6,675 nt of DNA from Bacteroidales bacterium (GCA_017618935.1 JAFZTG010000126.1:1-6675); one strand, 5' to 3'; positions 1 through 6,496 are shown, counted from the stretch's first letter. Translations and numbers: made by a program. The notes: generated by a model from the sequence alone, not told the origin.

Positions 1-942
1 GCCATCGTAGATTATGACAATGTTTTGGGTAAAACGATTGATTAAGATGATTTGTTCTTCGGTGAGCGACGTTCCCGACGATGCCACCACGTTGCAAATT
101 CCTGCCTGATGCATTGAAATTACGTCGGTGTAACCTTCAACTAAAATACATTCGTCTTTTTTTACAATTTCATTCTTGGCGAACGAAATGCCATAGAGCG
201 TCTTACTTTTGTTGTAAACCTCTGATTCTGGTGAATTTACGTATTTTGCGCCTCCTTGCACGTGTTCGTTAGCCGGTGTCATTACACGACCACCAAATCC
301 AATCACGGTTCCGGAAACCGACGTGATGGGAAACATCACGCGTCCGTGAAAACGGTCAGCCTTGTATTTGTCGCCAACGGATGTGAGTCCCACTTTTTGC
401 AGATATTCCAACTTGTAGCCTGCTTTTTCTGCGGCTGTGGTAAAAGCGTCTTTTTTCTGCGGGCTATATCCTAATTGAAATTTTCGTATGGTTTCTTCGG
501 TAAAACCGCGTTCGATGAAATAGGCGAGACCTATGTTTTTTCCTTCTTCGGTTTCCCACATGGTTTTCTGGAAGTATTTTGCCGCAAATTCGTTTACTAT
601 GTTCAAACTTTCCTTAATGTCGCGACGTTGCTTTTCCTCGTCGGTCAGTTCGGTTTCAACAATTTCAACGTGGTATTTTTTCCCTAAATAGCGGATTGCG
701 TCAAAATACGAGCATTTTTCGTGCTCTTTGATAAATGTCACGGCATTTCCCGCCTTGCCACAACCAAAACATTTGTATATTCCTTTTGCAGGCGAAACCA
801 CAAACGACGGAGTCTTTTCGTCGTGAAACGGACAACAGCCTTTGTAATTGCTGCCTGCACGACGCAATGCCACAAAGTCTCCGATGACTTCCTCAACCTT
901 GGAAAGACTTATGATTTTCTCTATCGTATCTTGTGGAATCAT
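1..942 (-). CDS. dnaG: DNA primase DnaG, N-terminal 314 residues (partial, runs off the window edge)
   Basis: DnaG makes the RNA primers for lagging-strand synthesis with the replicative helicase. The translation opens with MIPQDTIEKII and shows the CHC2 zinc finger at C37, H40, C58 and C61 (CPFH...CFGC), spaced as in known primases. The RNA-polymerase basic motif follows at about 196-219 (DRFHGRVMFPI...GFGGR). The TOPRIM domain begins with its catalytic glutamate, E269, in VEGYTDV. The reading frame leaves the window at IVIIYDG, where D313 is the first aspartate of the TOPRIM DxD motif, so the rest of TOPRIM and the helicase-binding domain lie outside. The ATG at 942 gives the usual primase N-terminus directly before the zinc finger and sits about 20 nt from a good -7 element. 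No frameshift or stop is seen. The family assignment is very secure. Confidence 0.97.
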   Translation of the reverse strand, partial: MIPQDTIEKIISLSKVEEVIGDFVALRRAGSNYKGCCPFHDEKTPSFVVSPAKGIYKCFGCGKAGNAVTFIKEHEKCSYFDAIRYLGKKYHVEIVETELTDEEKQRRDIKESLNIVNEFAAKYFQKTMWETEEGKNIGLAYFIERGFTEETIRKFQLGYSPQKKDAFTTAAEKAGYKLEYLQKVGLTSVGDKYKADRFHGRVMFPITSVSGTVIGFGGRVMTPANEHVQGGAKYVNSPESEVYNKSKTLYGISFAKNEIVKKDECILVEGYTDVISMHQAGICNVVASSGTSLTEEQIILINRFTQNIVIIYDG

Positions 943-960
943 TCTACAAAATTAAGTAGG

Positions 961-992
961 CAAATGTAGATATTTGTCTGCTTTTGTAGAAA
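961..992 (-). promoter_or_regulatory. Candidate Bacteroidota-type promoter of dnaG
   Basis: Read on the minus strand, TACATTTG (961-968) matches the -7 consensus TAnnTTTG. A TTTC (989-992), close to the -33 TTTG, lies 20 nt upstream, which is correct spacing. The predicted start of transcription is near 954, leaving a leader of only about 12 nt before the ATG at 942. The leader has no Shine-Dalgarno sequence, which is normal for this phylum. The call rests on motif matching only. Confidence 0.55.
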
Positions 993-997
993 TGAAA

Positions 998-1039
998 TTT
1001 TCGTGCTGATATATAACATACTAAAAATCAGCACGAAAA
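998..1039 (-). terminator. 13-bp perfect inverted repeat between the WYL gene and dnaG (possible terminator)
   Basis: TTTTCGTGCTGAT at 998-1010 is the exact reverse complement of 1027-1039, separated by a 16-nt loop. It begins 23 nt past the stop codon of the WYL gene. In that direction the stem is followed by TTTCATTTC, a broken T-tract, so it could terminate that transcript. The long loop and weak T-tract make it an imperfect intrinsic terminator. It also lies directly upstream of the dnaG promoter, so a protein-binding site is the alternative. The repeat is certain; its role is inferred. Confidence 0.5.
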
Positions 1040-1062
1040 CTTATTAACAATTCTGTAATTGC

Positions 1063-2082
1063 CTAAAATAGAGTAGGTTGCGTGTATGAATCTTGCAACG
1101 ATCTGATTTCGTTCAAGATAGATTTGCGCAACTTTTCAGGTGATTCAACTTTTATTTTTGAACCATACTTGAGAATCTTTTCGGTAAGGTCTTGATTCAC
1201 AATAACTTTTATTTCCAAAAGAGCCTTGTCGAGTCCTGTGTCCGTAATCGTTTGTGTGCTATGAATCGGATGATTCTTGAAATGCTCGATCATATCGGTG
1301 GAAATCTTCAACGAGACAATCGTCGGCTTGGCACTTTCGCCTGGGTGAATACCCACCAAGTATTGGAAATATTCTTCGGGTGTATATTTCGTGTTTTCTA
1401 TGAAATTTATGATTTGTGGCGAAATTGCCGCAATGTCGCTCACCGGCACCACGATAAATTCTGATGAAGGATCTTCCAAACCATAGAGATACCACTCGTT
1501 GTGATATTCTTTCAGAAAATAAGGATGGATAACACGTTGTGTTATTGATTCGTCCTTTTTTCTTATGGTTAGTTCAATTACTTGTTTTTTGATAACTGCA
1601 TCTACTATTTGCTTGAGCCACGAAACGCCTTTGGCAAGTTTCTTTGCCGATTCAAACGCCGCAATAGGGGAGTTTGGCTGTGGATTGATTGCGATAATCG
1701 CCTCAATTTTTTCAATCAGTTTGGTAATGTCGCCCAGATGAGTGTACTGCTTGTATTGCTTGAGCGTGTTTGCAACCTCGGTCAAGTTGTCAATGTCGGG
1801 TTTGCTGAGTTGCATGTTCTTGATGGAAAAATTTTCGTCGGAATATGAATAATTTCCGTCAACACATACAATAGGTGCGTTGTAACCGACAGGTTGTTTT
1901 TCACGCATGAGCGCAATGTCGTACTGAATAGAACGACGGCTCACTTTTTCCACGTTAAATTCGTCGGTCAGTTTGTGAGAAACTTCGTTGATTAAGTCGT
2001 CTAACGTCCATGTTCTTGACGTGTCACGTAAACATTCGTCAATGATACGAAATCGAAAATTTTTTGATTTATGAGCAGGCAT
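1063..2082 (-). CDS. WYL-domain transcriptional regulator with N-terminal winged helix
   Basis: The product is a 339-residue DNA-binding regulator of the HTH-WYL-WCX type. Residues about 8-85 look like the helix-turn-helix/winged region (conserved SRRSIQYDIALMR near 48-60, then NYSYSDENFSI as the wing). Residues about 155-220 form the WYL ligand-sensing domain, with the name-giving W197-Y198-L199 visible in NEWYLYG. Residues about 252-327 fit the WCX dimerisation domain. Length and order are usual for the Bacteroidota branch. The start is placed at the ATG at 2082: the frame stays open upstream, but that extension is low-complexity, unlike the family, and would cross a good promoter. The gene ends in TAG. 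WYL regulators control DNA repair, metabolism or phage-defence loci, and some sense nucleic acids. The target here is not visible; TGCAA repeats over its own promoter hint at autoregulation. Confidence 0.9.
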   Translation of the reverse strand: MPAHKSKNFRFRIIDECLRDTSRTWTLDDLINEVSHKLTDEFNVEKVSRRSIQYDIALMREKQPVGYNAPIVCVDGNYSYSDENFSIKNMQLSKPDIDNLTEVANTLKQYKQYTHLGDITKLIEKIEAIIAINPQPNSPIAAFESAKKLAKGVSWLKQIVDAVIKKQVIELTIRKKDESITQRVIHPYFLKEYHNEWYLYGLEDPSSEFIVVPVSDIAAISPQIINFIENTKYTPEEYFQYLVGIHPGESAKPTIVSLKISTDMIEHFKNHPIHSTQTITDTGLDKALLEIKVIVNQDLTEKILKYGSKIKVESPEKLRKSILNEIRSLQDSYTQPTLF

Positions 2083-2111
2083 ATCAAAAAGATTTAATTC
2101 AACTTTTATTG

Positions 2112-2154
2112 TGCAAATATAGTGCAAAAAATATGCAATGCAAGTAAAATGCAA
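2112..2154. repeat. Array of five TGCAA repeats across the WYL promoter (candidate operator)
   Basis: TGCAA occurs at 2112, 2123, 2134, 2139 and 2150. The first three are spaced exactly 11 bp, and the last two again 11 bp, so within each set they face one side of the helix. A further TGCA lies at 2163. The array covers the -7 and -33 elements of the promoter for the WYL gene. A regulator bound here would block the promoter. Binding by the WYL protein itself is an inference. TTTGCA is common just after -7 elements in this phylum, so the 2112 copy may be promoter-derived. Confidence 0.45.
2114..2144 (-). promoter_or_regulatory. Bacteroidota-type promoter of the WYL regulator gene
   Basis: On the minus strand TATATTTG (2114-2121) is a perfect TAnnTTTG -7 element. 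CTTG (2141-2144), containing the TTG core of the -33 element, lies 19 nt upstream. Transcription should start near 2107, giving a leader of about 25 nt before the ATG at 2082. This supports both the chosen start codon and independent transcription of the WYL gene from the upstream three-gene operon. Confidence 0.7.
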
Positions 2155-2171
2155 CATTTTTTTGCAGACGT

Positions 2172-2195
2172 GACAATATTTCTCGCCGTATTGTC
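2172..2195. repeat. Small inverted repeat in the gap after the pentein-fold gene
   Basis: GACAATA (2172-2178) pairs with TATTGTC (2189-2195) around a 10-nt loop. A shorter GTGCA/TGCAC pair (2202-2218) lies next to it, immediately after the stop codon at 2220. Neither is followed by a T-tract on the minus strand, so neither is a convincing intrinsic terminator for the upstream operon. They may be weak termination or binding sites, or chance. Confidence 0.25.
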
Positions 2196-2219
2196 TGTTT
2201 GGTGCAGTTTTATTGCACG

Positions 2220-2906
2220 TTATTGGGAAATGAAAATGATTCCCCCTCCGTCGTACAATTTTCCTTGGTGGAGTTCTTTTATTTGTAAGGAATGGTCTTG
2301 GATAAATGAACGGATTTTGTCGCCTTCGGAATGGGTTGACAACGAGCCGTTTATGTAGATTGTGTCGCCGAATTTTCCCATGCAGCCGCCTATGAATCCG
2401 TATTTGTAGGGTGGCAGTTGTATGCCTTCGGGCGATATGGGGAGACATTCTAGGTTATATTTCCGTAAGGTTTCATAAATGCCTCGGTCGGAGGTGATGA
2501 ACACGTTTTCGGCTATTTCCAGCAAATTGCAACGGGTGTAGGGCTGGGGGACGGAAATGTAGGTTTTGTTCGGGTTGTGTTCTATGATTGCTGTGTCGGT
2601 TAAGCCATGCTTGTGGATAATATAGTTTCGGGTGACTACGCAATTGTATGGCGTGGAATTGCGTAGATCGCTTCCCACTGCGGTTTTCCCAAATACAAAC
2701 GAGGAAACATGCCGTTTGATTTCCGAAGGCGTGTTCGGGGCAAGAATGGTGACGTCGCCTTGTGTGATAAATATGTCGGGGTGACCGGCTACGGCTTCGT
2801 AGGTGCAGTTTTCCGACAGAAACGGAATGACTGTAAACCGTCTTGCGAGCGTCTCGATTGCTTGCCGTGGACTGCGTGCATCAATAATGGCAATAGGTGA
2901 ATTCAT
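2220..2906 (-). CDS. DUF6873-like protein with pentein (guanidino-modifying-enzyme) fold
   Basis: The protein has 228 residues and unknown function. It shows the marks I associate with DUF6873: YEAVAGHPDIF (36-46), TSDRGIYETL in the middle, GFIGGCMGKFGD (170-181), then NGSLSTH (187-192) and a C-terminal DGGGIIFISQ. The last segment can be aligned by eye with the GGGxHCxT end of penteins such as agmatine deiminase, but the catalytic His-Cys pair is replaced by Ile-Phe. The protein may therefore bind rather than process a guanidino-like ligand. The ATG at 2906 lies inside the end of the radical SAM gene (26-nt overlap), so the two are probably translationally coupled. A longer frame to 2990 exists, but it lies wholly inside the upstream gene and its extra residues do not resemble the family. 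No signal peptide is seen, so it is probably cytoplasmic. Confidence 0.7.
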   Translation of the reverse strand: MNSPIAIIDARSPRQAIETLARRFTVIPFLSENCTYEAVAGHPDIFITQGDVTILAPNTPSEIKRHVSSFVFGKTAVGSDLRNSTPYNCVVTRNYIIHKHGLTDTAIIEHNPNKTYISVPQPYTRCNLLEIAENVFITSDRGIYETLRKYNLECLPISPEGIQLPPYKYGFIGGCMGKFGDTIYINGSLSTHSEGDKIRSFIQDHSLQIKELHQGKLYDGGGIIFISQ

Positions 2907-3894
2907 AGCCGTTGAGTGTTTTGTTGGTGGTGAAAGTGACGTGTTTGTACGATTTGAGCAGTTCGTCCCGATTCTGCGAATTGTAGCCAATGGCGTTGTG
3001 TAGTTCGTTTTCGGAAACGAAGATGTTGATATTCTGGTTTTTGCAAATATTTTGCATTACTGGTTTTAGTCGTTCGTGCCATATATCGGACAGTACCAAT
3101 TCTTTGAAAGACGGGTGGAACGGTCCGGCCAAAAGATATTTGTTTGACGTGAAATCCTTGTTCGGGTGAAGACCGACTTTGAGCACGGTGACGTTTTTTT
3201 CGACGAAAAGCGTGTAGATTCTGCTTGTCCACGTCACGGCTTCGGAAAGCGTGAGGGGTGTATATTTTCCTTGTGTGTAAAGTTTTGCCAACGGCGTGTC
3301 GGCAACTACCAAGGTGGGGTAGATACGGGTGGTTTTTGCCCCGAAGGCAATAATGTCGCGGGCGGTTTGCAGGGCGGTTTCAAGCGTGTCGCCTGGGAGA
3401 CCGATCATCATTTGCAGACCGAGTTGGAACCCATGGGCGTTAATTCGTTCCGAGGCCTTCTGTATGGCGTTTCGGTCGTGTCCGCGTCCCGATAGTTTCA
3501 GTACGGTGTTGTTGGTTGACTGTGCGCCGAGTTCTATATCGGTTACGTGGTAGCGTTTGAGCATACGGAGAATGTCGTCGTCAATGTAATCGGGACGGGT
3601 GGATATTCTGATTCCCGAAACGCTCCCGTTTTCTATAAACGGCTGTGCCACTTGTAGATACGATTCCTGTGTCTCCAATGGCAGACAAGTGAAACTTCCA
3701 CCGAAAAATGCGATTTGAATGTCGTAGTTTTTGGGGATTGTCGCCAAGTTTCGTTCTATAATTGTTTGTGCCTCGTGTGGTGTTGGCACGTTGATCTGCG
3801 AACTGATATGGTTTTGGTTGCAGAATATGCACTGATGCGGACACGCCAGTTGTGGCAGAAAAATCGGTATGTTGGAGTGGCGGAGGTTTTTCAT
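2881..3894 (-). CDS. Elp3-like radical SAM protein of unknown substrate
   Basis: The 337-residue enzyme binds a 4Fe-4S cluster and S-adenosylmethionine. The cluster motif CPHQCIFC supplies C18, C22 and C25 (CxxxCxxC). Further family landmarks are FFGGSFT (63-69, the GGE-like SAM contact), ISTRPD (97-102), ELGAQS (121-126) and MIGLPGDT (163-170). These resemble the radical SAM domain of Elp3/COG1243 and of coproporphyrinogen-oxidase-like enzymes. It lacks the acetyltransferase domain of true Elp3, so tRNA wobble modification should not be assumed. The start codon is 2 nt from the stop of the lipoprotein gene, and the 3' end overlaps the pentein-fold gene, indicating one transcript. The substrate is unknown; the pentein-fold partner is the best clue. 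Confidence 0.9.
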   Translation of the reverse strand: MKNLRHSNIPIFLPQLACPHQCIFCNQNHISSQINVPTPHEAQTIIERNLATIPKNYDIQIAFFGGSFTCLPLETQESYLQVAQPFIENGSVSGIRISTRPDYIDDDILRMLKRYHVTDIELGAQSTNNTVLKLSGRGHDRNAIQKASERINAHGFQLGLQMMIGLPGDTLETALQTARDIIAFGAKTTRIYPTLVVADTPLAKLYTQGKYTPLTLSEAVTWTSRIYTLFVEKNVTVLKVGLHPNKDFTSNKYLLAGPFHPSFKELVLSDIWHERLKPVMQNICKNQNINIFVSENELHNAIGYNSQNRDELLKSYKHVTFTTNKTLNGYEFTYCHY

Positions 3895-3896
3895 TT

Positions 3897-4706
3897 TTAT
3901 CGGATTCTTTTCAATACTCTTGGAGGAATGTTCGTTGTATTGTCTTGGGCGGTCATCAACGAGACGTAGTTTTCATAATATGTTTTAGCCAATTTGTGGT
4001 TTCCTGTCATCCAATAATTATCGGCAAGTCCAAGATTTGCTGCTGTATCTTCTGGAAATTTCATTAAAACCTTTTGTAACAATTGTATAGAATATTGGTA
4101 ACACTTGTTTTCGCAGAGACAGTTTGCCAATTCATTGATTATTGCGACATTGTCAGGCGTTATGCTTTCTTTGCCCAAAATAAAAACAATAGCCAACATC
4201 AGCAGGACTTTTGTGTTATTTCTATTGGTGGATAAAATTTTCTCATAATATGATTTTGTCTTTTCATTTGTTTGTATATCAGTGGTTTCTGTCAGCAGTA
4301 ATTCATTTTTGTCGTAACAAGTGTCGATGCAGAATTCTTCCAATAATTTCCCGCTTCCCGGCACACCGAATAAGGCATAATATTGCCTGGTAGATTCCGT
4401 GGTAAATTTGCAAATTTGTCGGAATGAGCCATTTTCGTTTGCGTAAATATAATCATCTATAAGATAGTTCCAATTATTTCTTTGAGTGCGACTCAATTCT
4501 ATATAATTTTCGTGGCATTTTTTGTCCCAATAGAGAGTATCGTAAAAAACGCCGTCTTTTTCTATTGTTATTGGGCATAGAACGGTGTCAATTGATAACG
4601 AGGTGGAAGTGATACGTATTTTTTCACAAAACCCGCTGTCGGTTGATTTGCACGAAACAAAGGCAACGGAAGCGAGCAGTAGTATTTTTGCAACAGATTT
4701 TGTCAT
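3897..4706 (-). CDS. Predicted lipoprotein with C-terminal TPR-like repeats
   Basis: The product has 269 residues from the ATG at 4706. MTKSVAKILLLASVAFVSC is a signal peptide ending in a lipobox-like AFVSC, so C19 should be lipidated and the protein anchored outside the inner membrane. KSTD after the cysteine recalls Bacteroidota surface lipoproteins, but export to the surface is not certain. Residues about 198-255 contain helical repeats of TPR type (IQLLQKVLMKFPEDTAANLGLA...GNHKLAKTYYENYV). The middle section (20-160) is not recognised. Nine further cysteines follow C19, an unusual number. A TTG 21 nt upstream would add seven residues, but the ATG places the basic residues correctly. It is the first gene of a tight operon with the radical SAM and pentein-fold genes. 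A -7-like TATTTTTG lies at 4725-4732 on the minus strand, without a clear -33. Confidence 0.8.
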   Translation of the reverse strand: MTKSVAKILLLASVAFVSCKSTDSGFCEKIRITSTSLSIDTVLCPITIEKDGVFYDTLYWDKKCHENYIELSRTQRNNWNYLIDDYIYANENGSFRQICKFTTESTRQYYALFGVPGSGKLLEEFCIDTCYDKNELLLTETTDIQTNEKTKSYYEKILSTNRNNTKVLLMLAIVFILGKESITPDNVAIINELANCLCENKCYQYSIQLLQKVLMKFPEDTAANLGLADNYWMTGNHKLAKTYYENYVSLMTAQDNTTNIPPRVLKRIR

Positions 4707-4724
4707 GTTTGAATGATTGTTGCT

Positions 4725-4774
4725 CAAAAATAAAAAGATTTCTTTTACTTTTTGGCTTTTGCGGGAGAAAGTAT
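4725..4774 (+). repeat. Copy 1 of a ~50-bp imperfect direct repeat flanking the AbiE cassette
   Basis: This segment aligns by eye with 6539-6588 at about 40 of 50 columns, with two one-base gaps. The shared core runs from CAAAAATAA through ACTTTTTG to GCG and AAAGTA. The copy-2 hairpin is degenerate here: ACTTTTTGGC opposite GGGAGAAAGT with mismatches. It lies 5' of the lipoprotein gene and about 120 bp before the AbiE start. It could be a dispersed intergenic repeat or a boundary of the cassette. Confidence 0.55.
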
Positions 4775-4836
4775 ATCAAAAAATATTTCATCAAAAAAGA
4801 CGAACAATGTGTAGTAAACTTTCTCAATTTCTAATT

Positions 4837-4892
4837 CAAAATAATTCATATATAACACTTTTTTTATTATATTTGCACCAAAATAATTCATA
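4837..4892 (+). repeat. Perfect 14-bp direct repeat around the AbiE promoter (candidate AbiEi operator)
   Basis: CAAAATAATTCATA occurs at 4837-4850 and again at 4879-4892, exactly 42 bp apart, or about four helical turns. The second copy ends against the ATG at 4893, and the pair brackets the -7 element at 4868-4875. A third TAATTCA core sits at 4832, 10 bp before the next core at 4842. AbiEi proteins studied elsewhere repress their own operon by binding promoter repeats (inverted in the streptococcal case). Binding here is inferred from position. Confidence 0.55.
4868..4875 (+). promoter_or_regulatory. -7 element of the AbiE operon promoter
   Basis: TATATTTG matches TAnnTTTG exactly and, like the WYL promoter, continues as GCAC. 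The ATG is 17 nt further on, so the leader should be only about 11 nt, with no Shine-Dalgarno sequence. No TTTG or TTG is found at the usual -33 distance (about 4841-4850); instead one copy of the 14-bp repeat occupies that place. Transcription may be weak or factor-dependent. Confidence 0.6.
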
Positions 4893-5696
4893 ATGACATT
4901 AAAAAAATGGATTAACGACAGAGCCATTCACGGCTTTCCTACATTTTCTATTGAAGATGTTCGAAAGATTGGAATGTATTCTTCTGAACAGATTCTTCAG
5001 AACGAACTTTCTCGACTTTGTGCAAACAAGACCATAGCAAATGTCTATCGTGGATTCTACGTCATTATGCCAATTCACTATGTCCTACGGGGTTCCGTTC
5101 CCGCGCCATACTACATTGACCAGTTGATGACCTATCTTGGCAAACCATACTACGTGTGTATGTCAAGTGCGGCAGAAATGTTGGGAGCCGCTCATCAGCG
5201 TCCGCAGGAATTTTCTATAATGACAACATTTCCCAAGCGTCGGGTTGTTTCAACACGCAATGTAACAATAAACTGGTTCTATCGAGAACAACTTCCCGAA
5301 GAAGCACTCATTACCAAAAATACAGAAACGGGAACCATTCGTGTTTCCAACCCTCTGTTGACGGTAGCCGATTTGGTTCAGTATCAACAACATGTGGGAG
5401 GTTTGTCGCGTGTGGCGACAATACTCGCGGAATTGTCGGAACAAATTGACATAGAAACACAATTTACACCGCTCATTCCATACGTAAAAAAAGCGGTTTG
5501 GCAACGGCTTGGTTTTTTGTTCGACAATGTTTTAGAAGAAAAGGAACTGGCAGATGTACTCTACGAGCAATTACGAGCCTCAGCAAAAAACATGCTGTAT
5601 GTTCCGCTCAGTACCTCGGCAAATAACACCACAACAGAAAGAGATTCTAAATGGAAAATTAACATTAACATTCAAATAGAAACCGACGATTTATGA
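4893..5696 (+). CDS. AbiEi-family antitoxin/transcriptional regulator (type IV toxin-antitoxin)
   Basis: The 267-residue protein resembles the AbiEi/COG5340 family, the predicted regulator half of an abortive-infection pair. Residues 1-60 form the N-terminal winged helix (FSIEDVRKIGMYSSEQILQN, then the turn at YRGFYVIMP, 52-60). The antitoxin body includes the family-typical YYVCMSSAAEMLGAAHQRPQ (86-105). In known systems AbiEi represses its operon and counteracts the AbiEii nucleotidyltransferase without a stable complex. The ATG at 4893 follows a promoter closely. The stop overlaps the toxin start as ATGA, the usual coupled arrangement. The frame is intact although the toxin is broken, the order of loss expected when an antitoxin is harmless alone. 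It is transcribed opposite to all the upstream genes. No gene symbol is transferred because similarity to the lactococcal or streptococcal proteins cannot be measured here. Confidence 0.85.
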   Translation: MTLKKWINDRAIHGFPTFSIEDVRKIGMYSSEQILQNELSRLCANKTIANVYRGFYVIMPIHYVLRGSVPAPYYIDQLMTYLGKPYYVCMSSAAEMLGAAHQRPQEFSIMTTFPKRRVVSTRNVTINWFYREQLPEEALITKNTETGTIRVSNPLLTVADLVQYQQHVGGLSRVATILAELSEQIDIETQFTPLIPYVKKAVWQRLGFLFDNVLEEKELADVLYEQLRASAKNMLYVPLSTSANNTTTERDSKWKININIQIETDDL

Positions 5697-6496
5697 TTAA
5701 CAGAGCCGCAATACAACAATGGAGTGAACACGCTCCATGGATTGACAATGCCCAAATTGAGCAGGATTTGATTATATGCCGTGCCTTGGTTGCCATATTC
5801 AGCGATGTGTTCTTGGCTTCGCAATTGGCTTTTCGTGGAGGAACAGCATTGCACAAACTTTATTTGTCGCCACAACCACGTTACAGCTAGGACATTGATT
5901 TGGTTCAAATCAATCCGGGACCAATAAAACCTATTCTGTACCGACTTGGCGAAGTGCTTGATTTTTTGCCCGAAAGGGTTACGAAACAAAAGCGATATAA
6001 CAATACGATGTTTTTCCGTATTGAATCTGAAATCCCGCCTACCATTTCAATACGGTTAAAAGTGGAAATCAACTGCTTTGAGCATTTCAACGTTCTTGGA
6101 TTGACAAAAGTCCCGTTTCGTGTGGAAAATTCTTGGTTTACAGGCGAAACAGAACTTACCACCTATCATTTTGAAGAATTGTTGGGAACAAAACTCCGCG
6201 CCCTCTATCAACGGAAAAAAGGTCGTGACCTTTTTGACCTGTATATTGCCCTGCAGCGAAAACAGGTTGATGTGGAAAAAGTTTTACTCTGCTATAAAAA
6301 ATATATGGAATTTGTTGTTGGTAAAGTCCCTTCATACAAGCAGTTTGTAAACAATCTTTCGGAGAAAATGAACGACACGGAGTTTACCAACGACATGCAA
6401 ACCTTATTACGACCAAACATTTCGTTTAATCCTACTGAAGCATATCAACTTGTTTACGACACATTTATAGACAAAATGGTAGGACGAAGAGATTAG
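5693..6496 (+). pseudogene. AbiEii-family nucleotidyltransferase toxin interrupted by an in-frame TAG
   Basis: This is the toxin half of the AbiE pair, a DNA polymerase beta-like nucleotidyltransferase. In known members it blocks growth by modifying tRNA 3' ends. The frame of 267 codons before the stop matches family length. It shows FRGGTALHKLY (47-57), then RYS-stop-DIDLV: codon 66 (5888-5890) is TAG where the family normally has glutamate (RYSEDIDL), so GAG to TAG is a single change. D67 and D69, the catalytic pair, follow. Downstream, LKVEIN (third acidic residue, E125) and TKLRALYQRKKGRDLFDLY (166-184; K167, R178, D179, D182) are all intact, and the frame continues to its TAG stop at 6494. 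Translation would give only 65 residues without any catalytic acid. A TTG at 5900 could restart but would miss both aspartates. The remaining sequence is undamaged, so the change is recent, is an error, or is bypassed. Confidence 0.85.

Noticed and set aside
2083..2448. An N-terminal extension of about 122 residues on the WYL regulator frame
   Set aside because: It crosses the promoter and the gap, overlaps the pentein-fold gene in another frame, and its basic, low-complexity translation does not resemble the family.
2881..3894. True Elp3 tRNA-modifying enzyme
   Set aside because: The radical SAM core is Elp3-like, but the C-terminal acetyltransferase domain is absent at 337 residues, so that function is not supported.
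4328..4348. GVPGSGK in the lipoprotein as a Walker A nucleotide-binding loop
   Set aside because: The lysine is followed by Leu instead of Ser/Thr, there is no Walker B or beta-strand context, and the protein is exported.
5888..5890. Reassigned TAG codon (as in some crAss-like phages) explaining the toxin stop
   Set aside because: The WYL gene and the toxin frame both terminate with TAG at their family-typical ends, and the genes around are chromosomal.
5900..6496. An independent short gene starting at the TTG at 5900
   Set aside because: It is the in-frame remainder of the AbiEii toxin; the start codon falls inside the DIDLV motif and lacks both catalytic aspartates.
1063..6496. WYL regulator and AbiE pair as one defence system
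   Set aside because: Some WYL proteins do regulate defence loci, but here the two are separated by a three-gene operon, lie on opposite strands, and show no shared operator motif.
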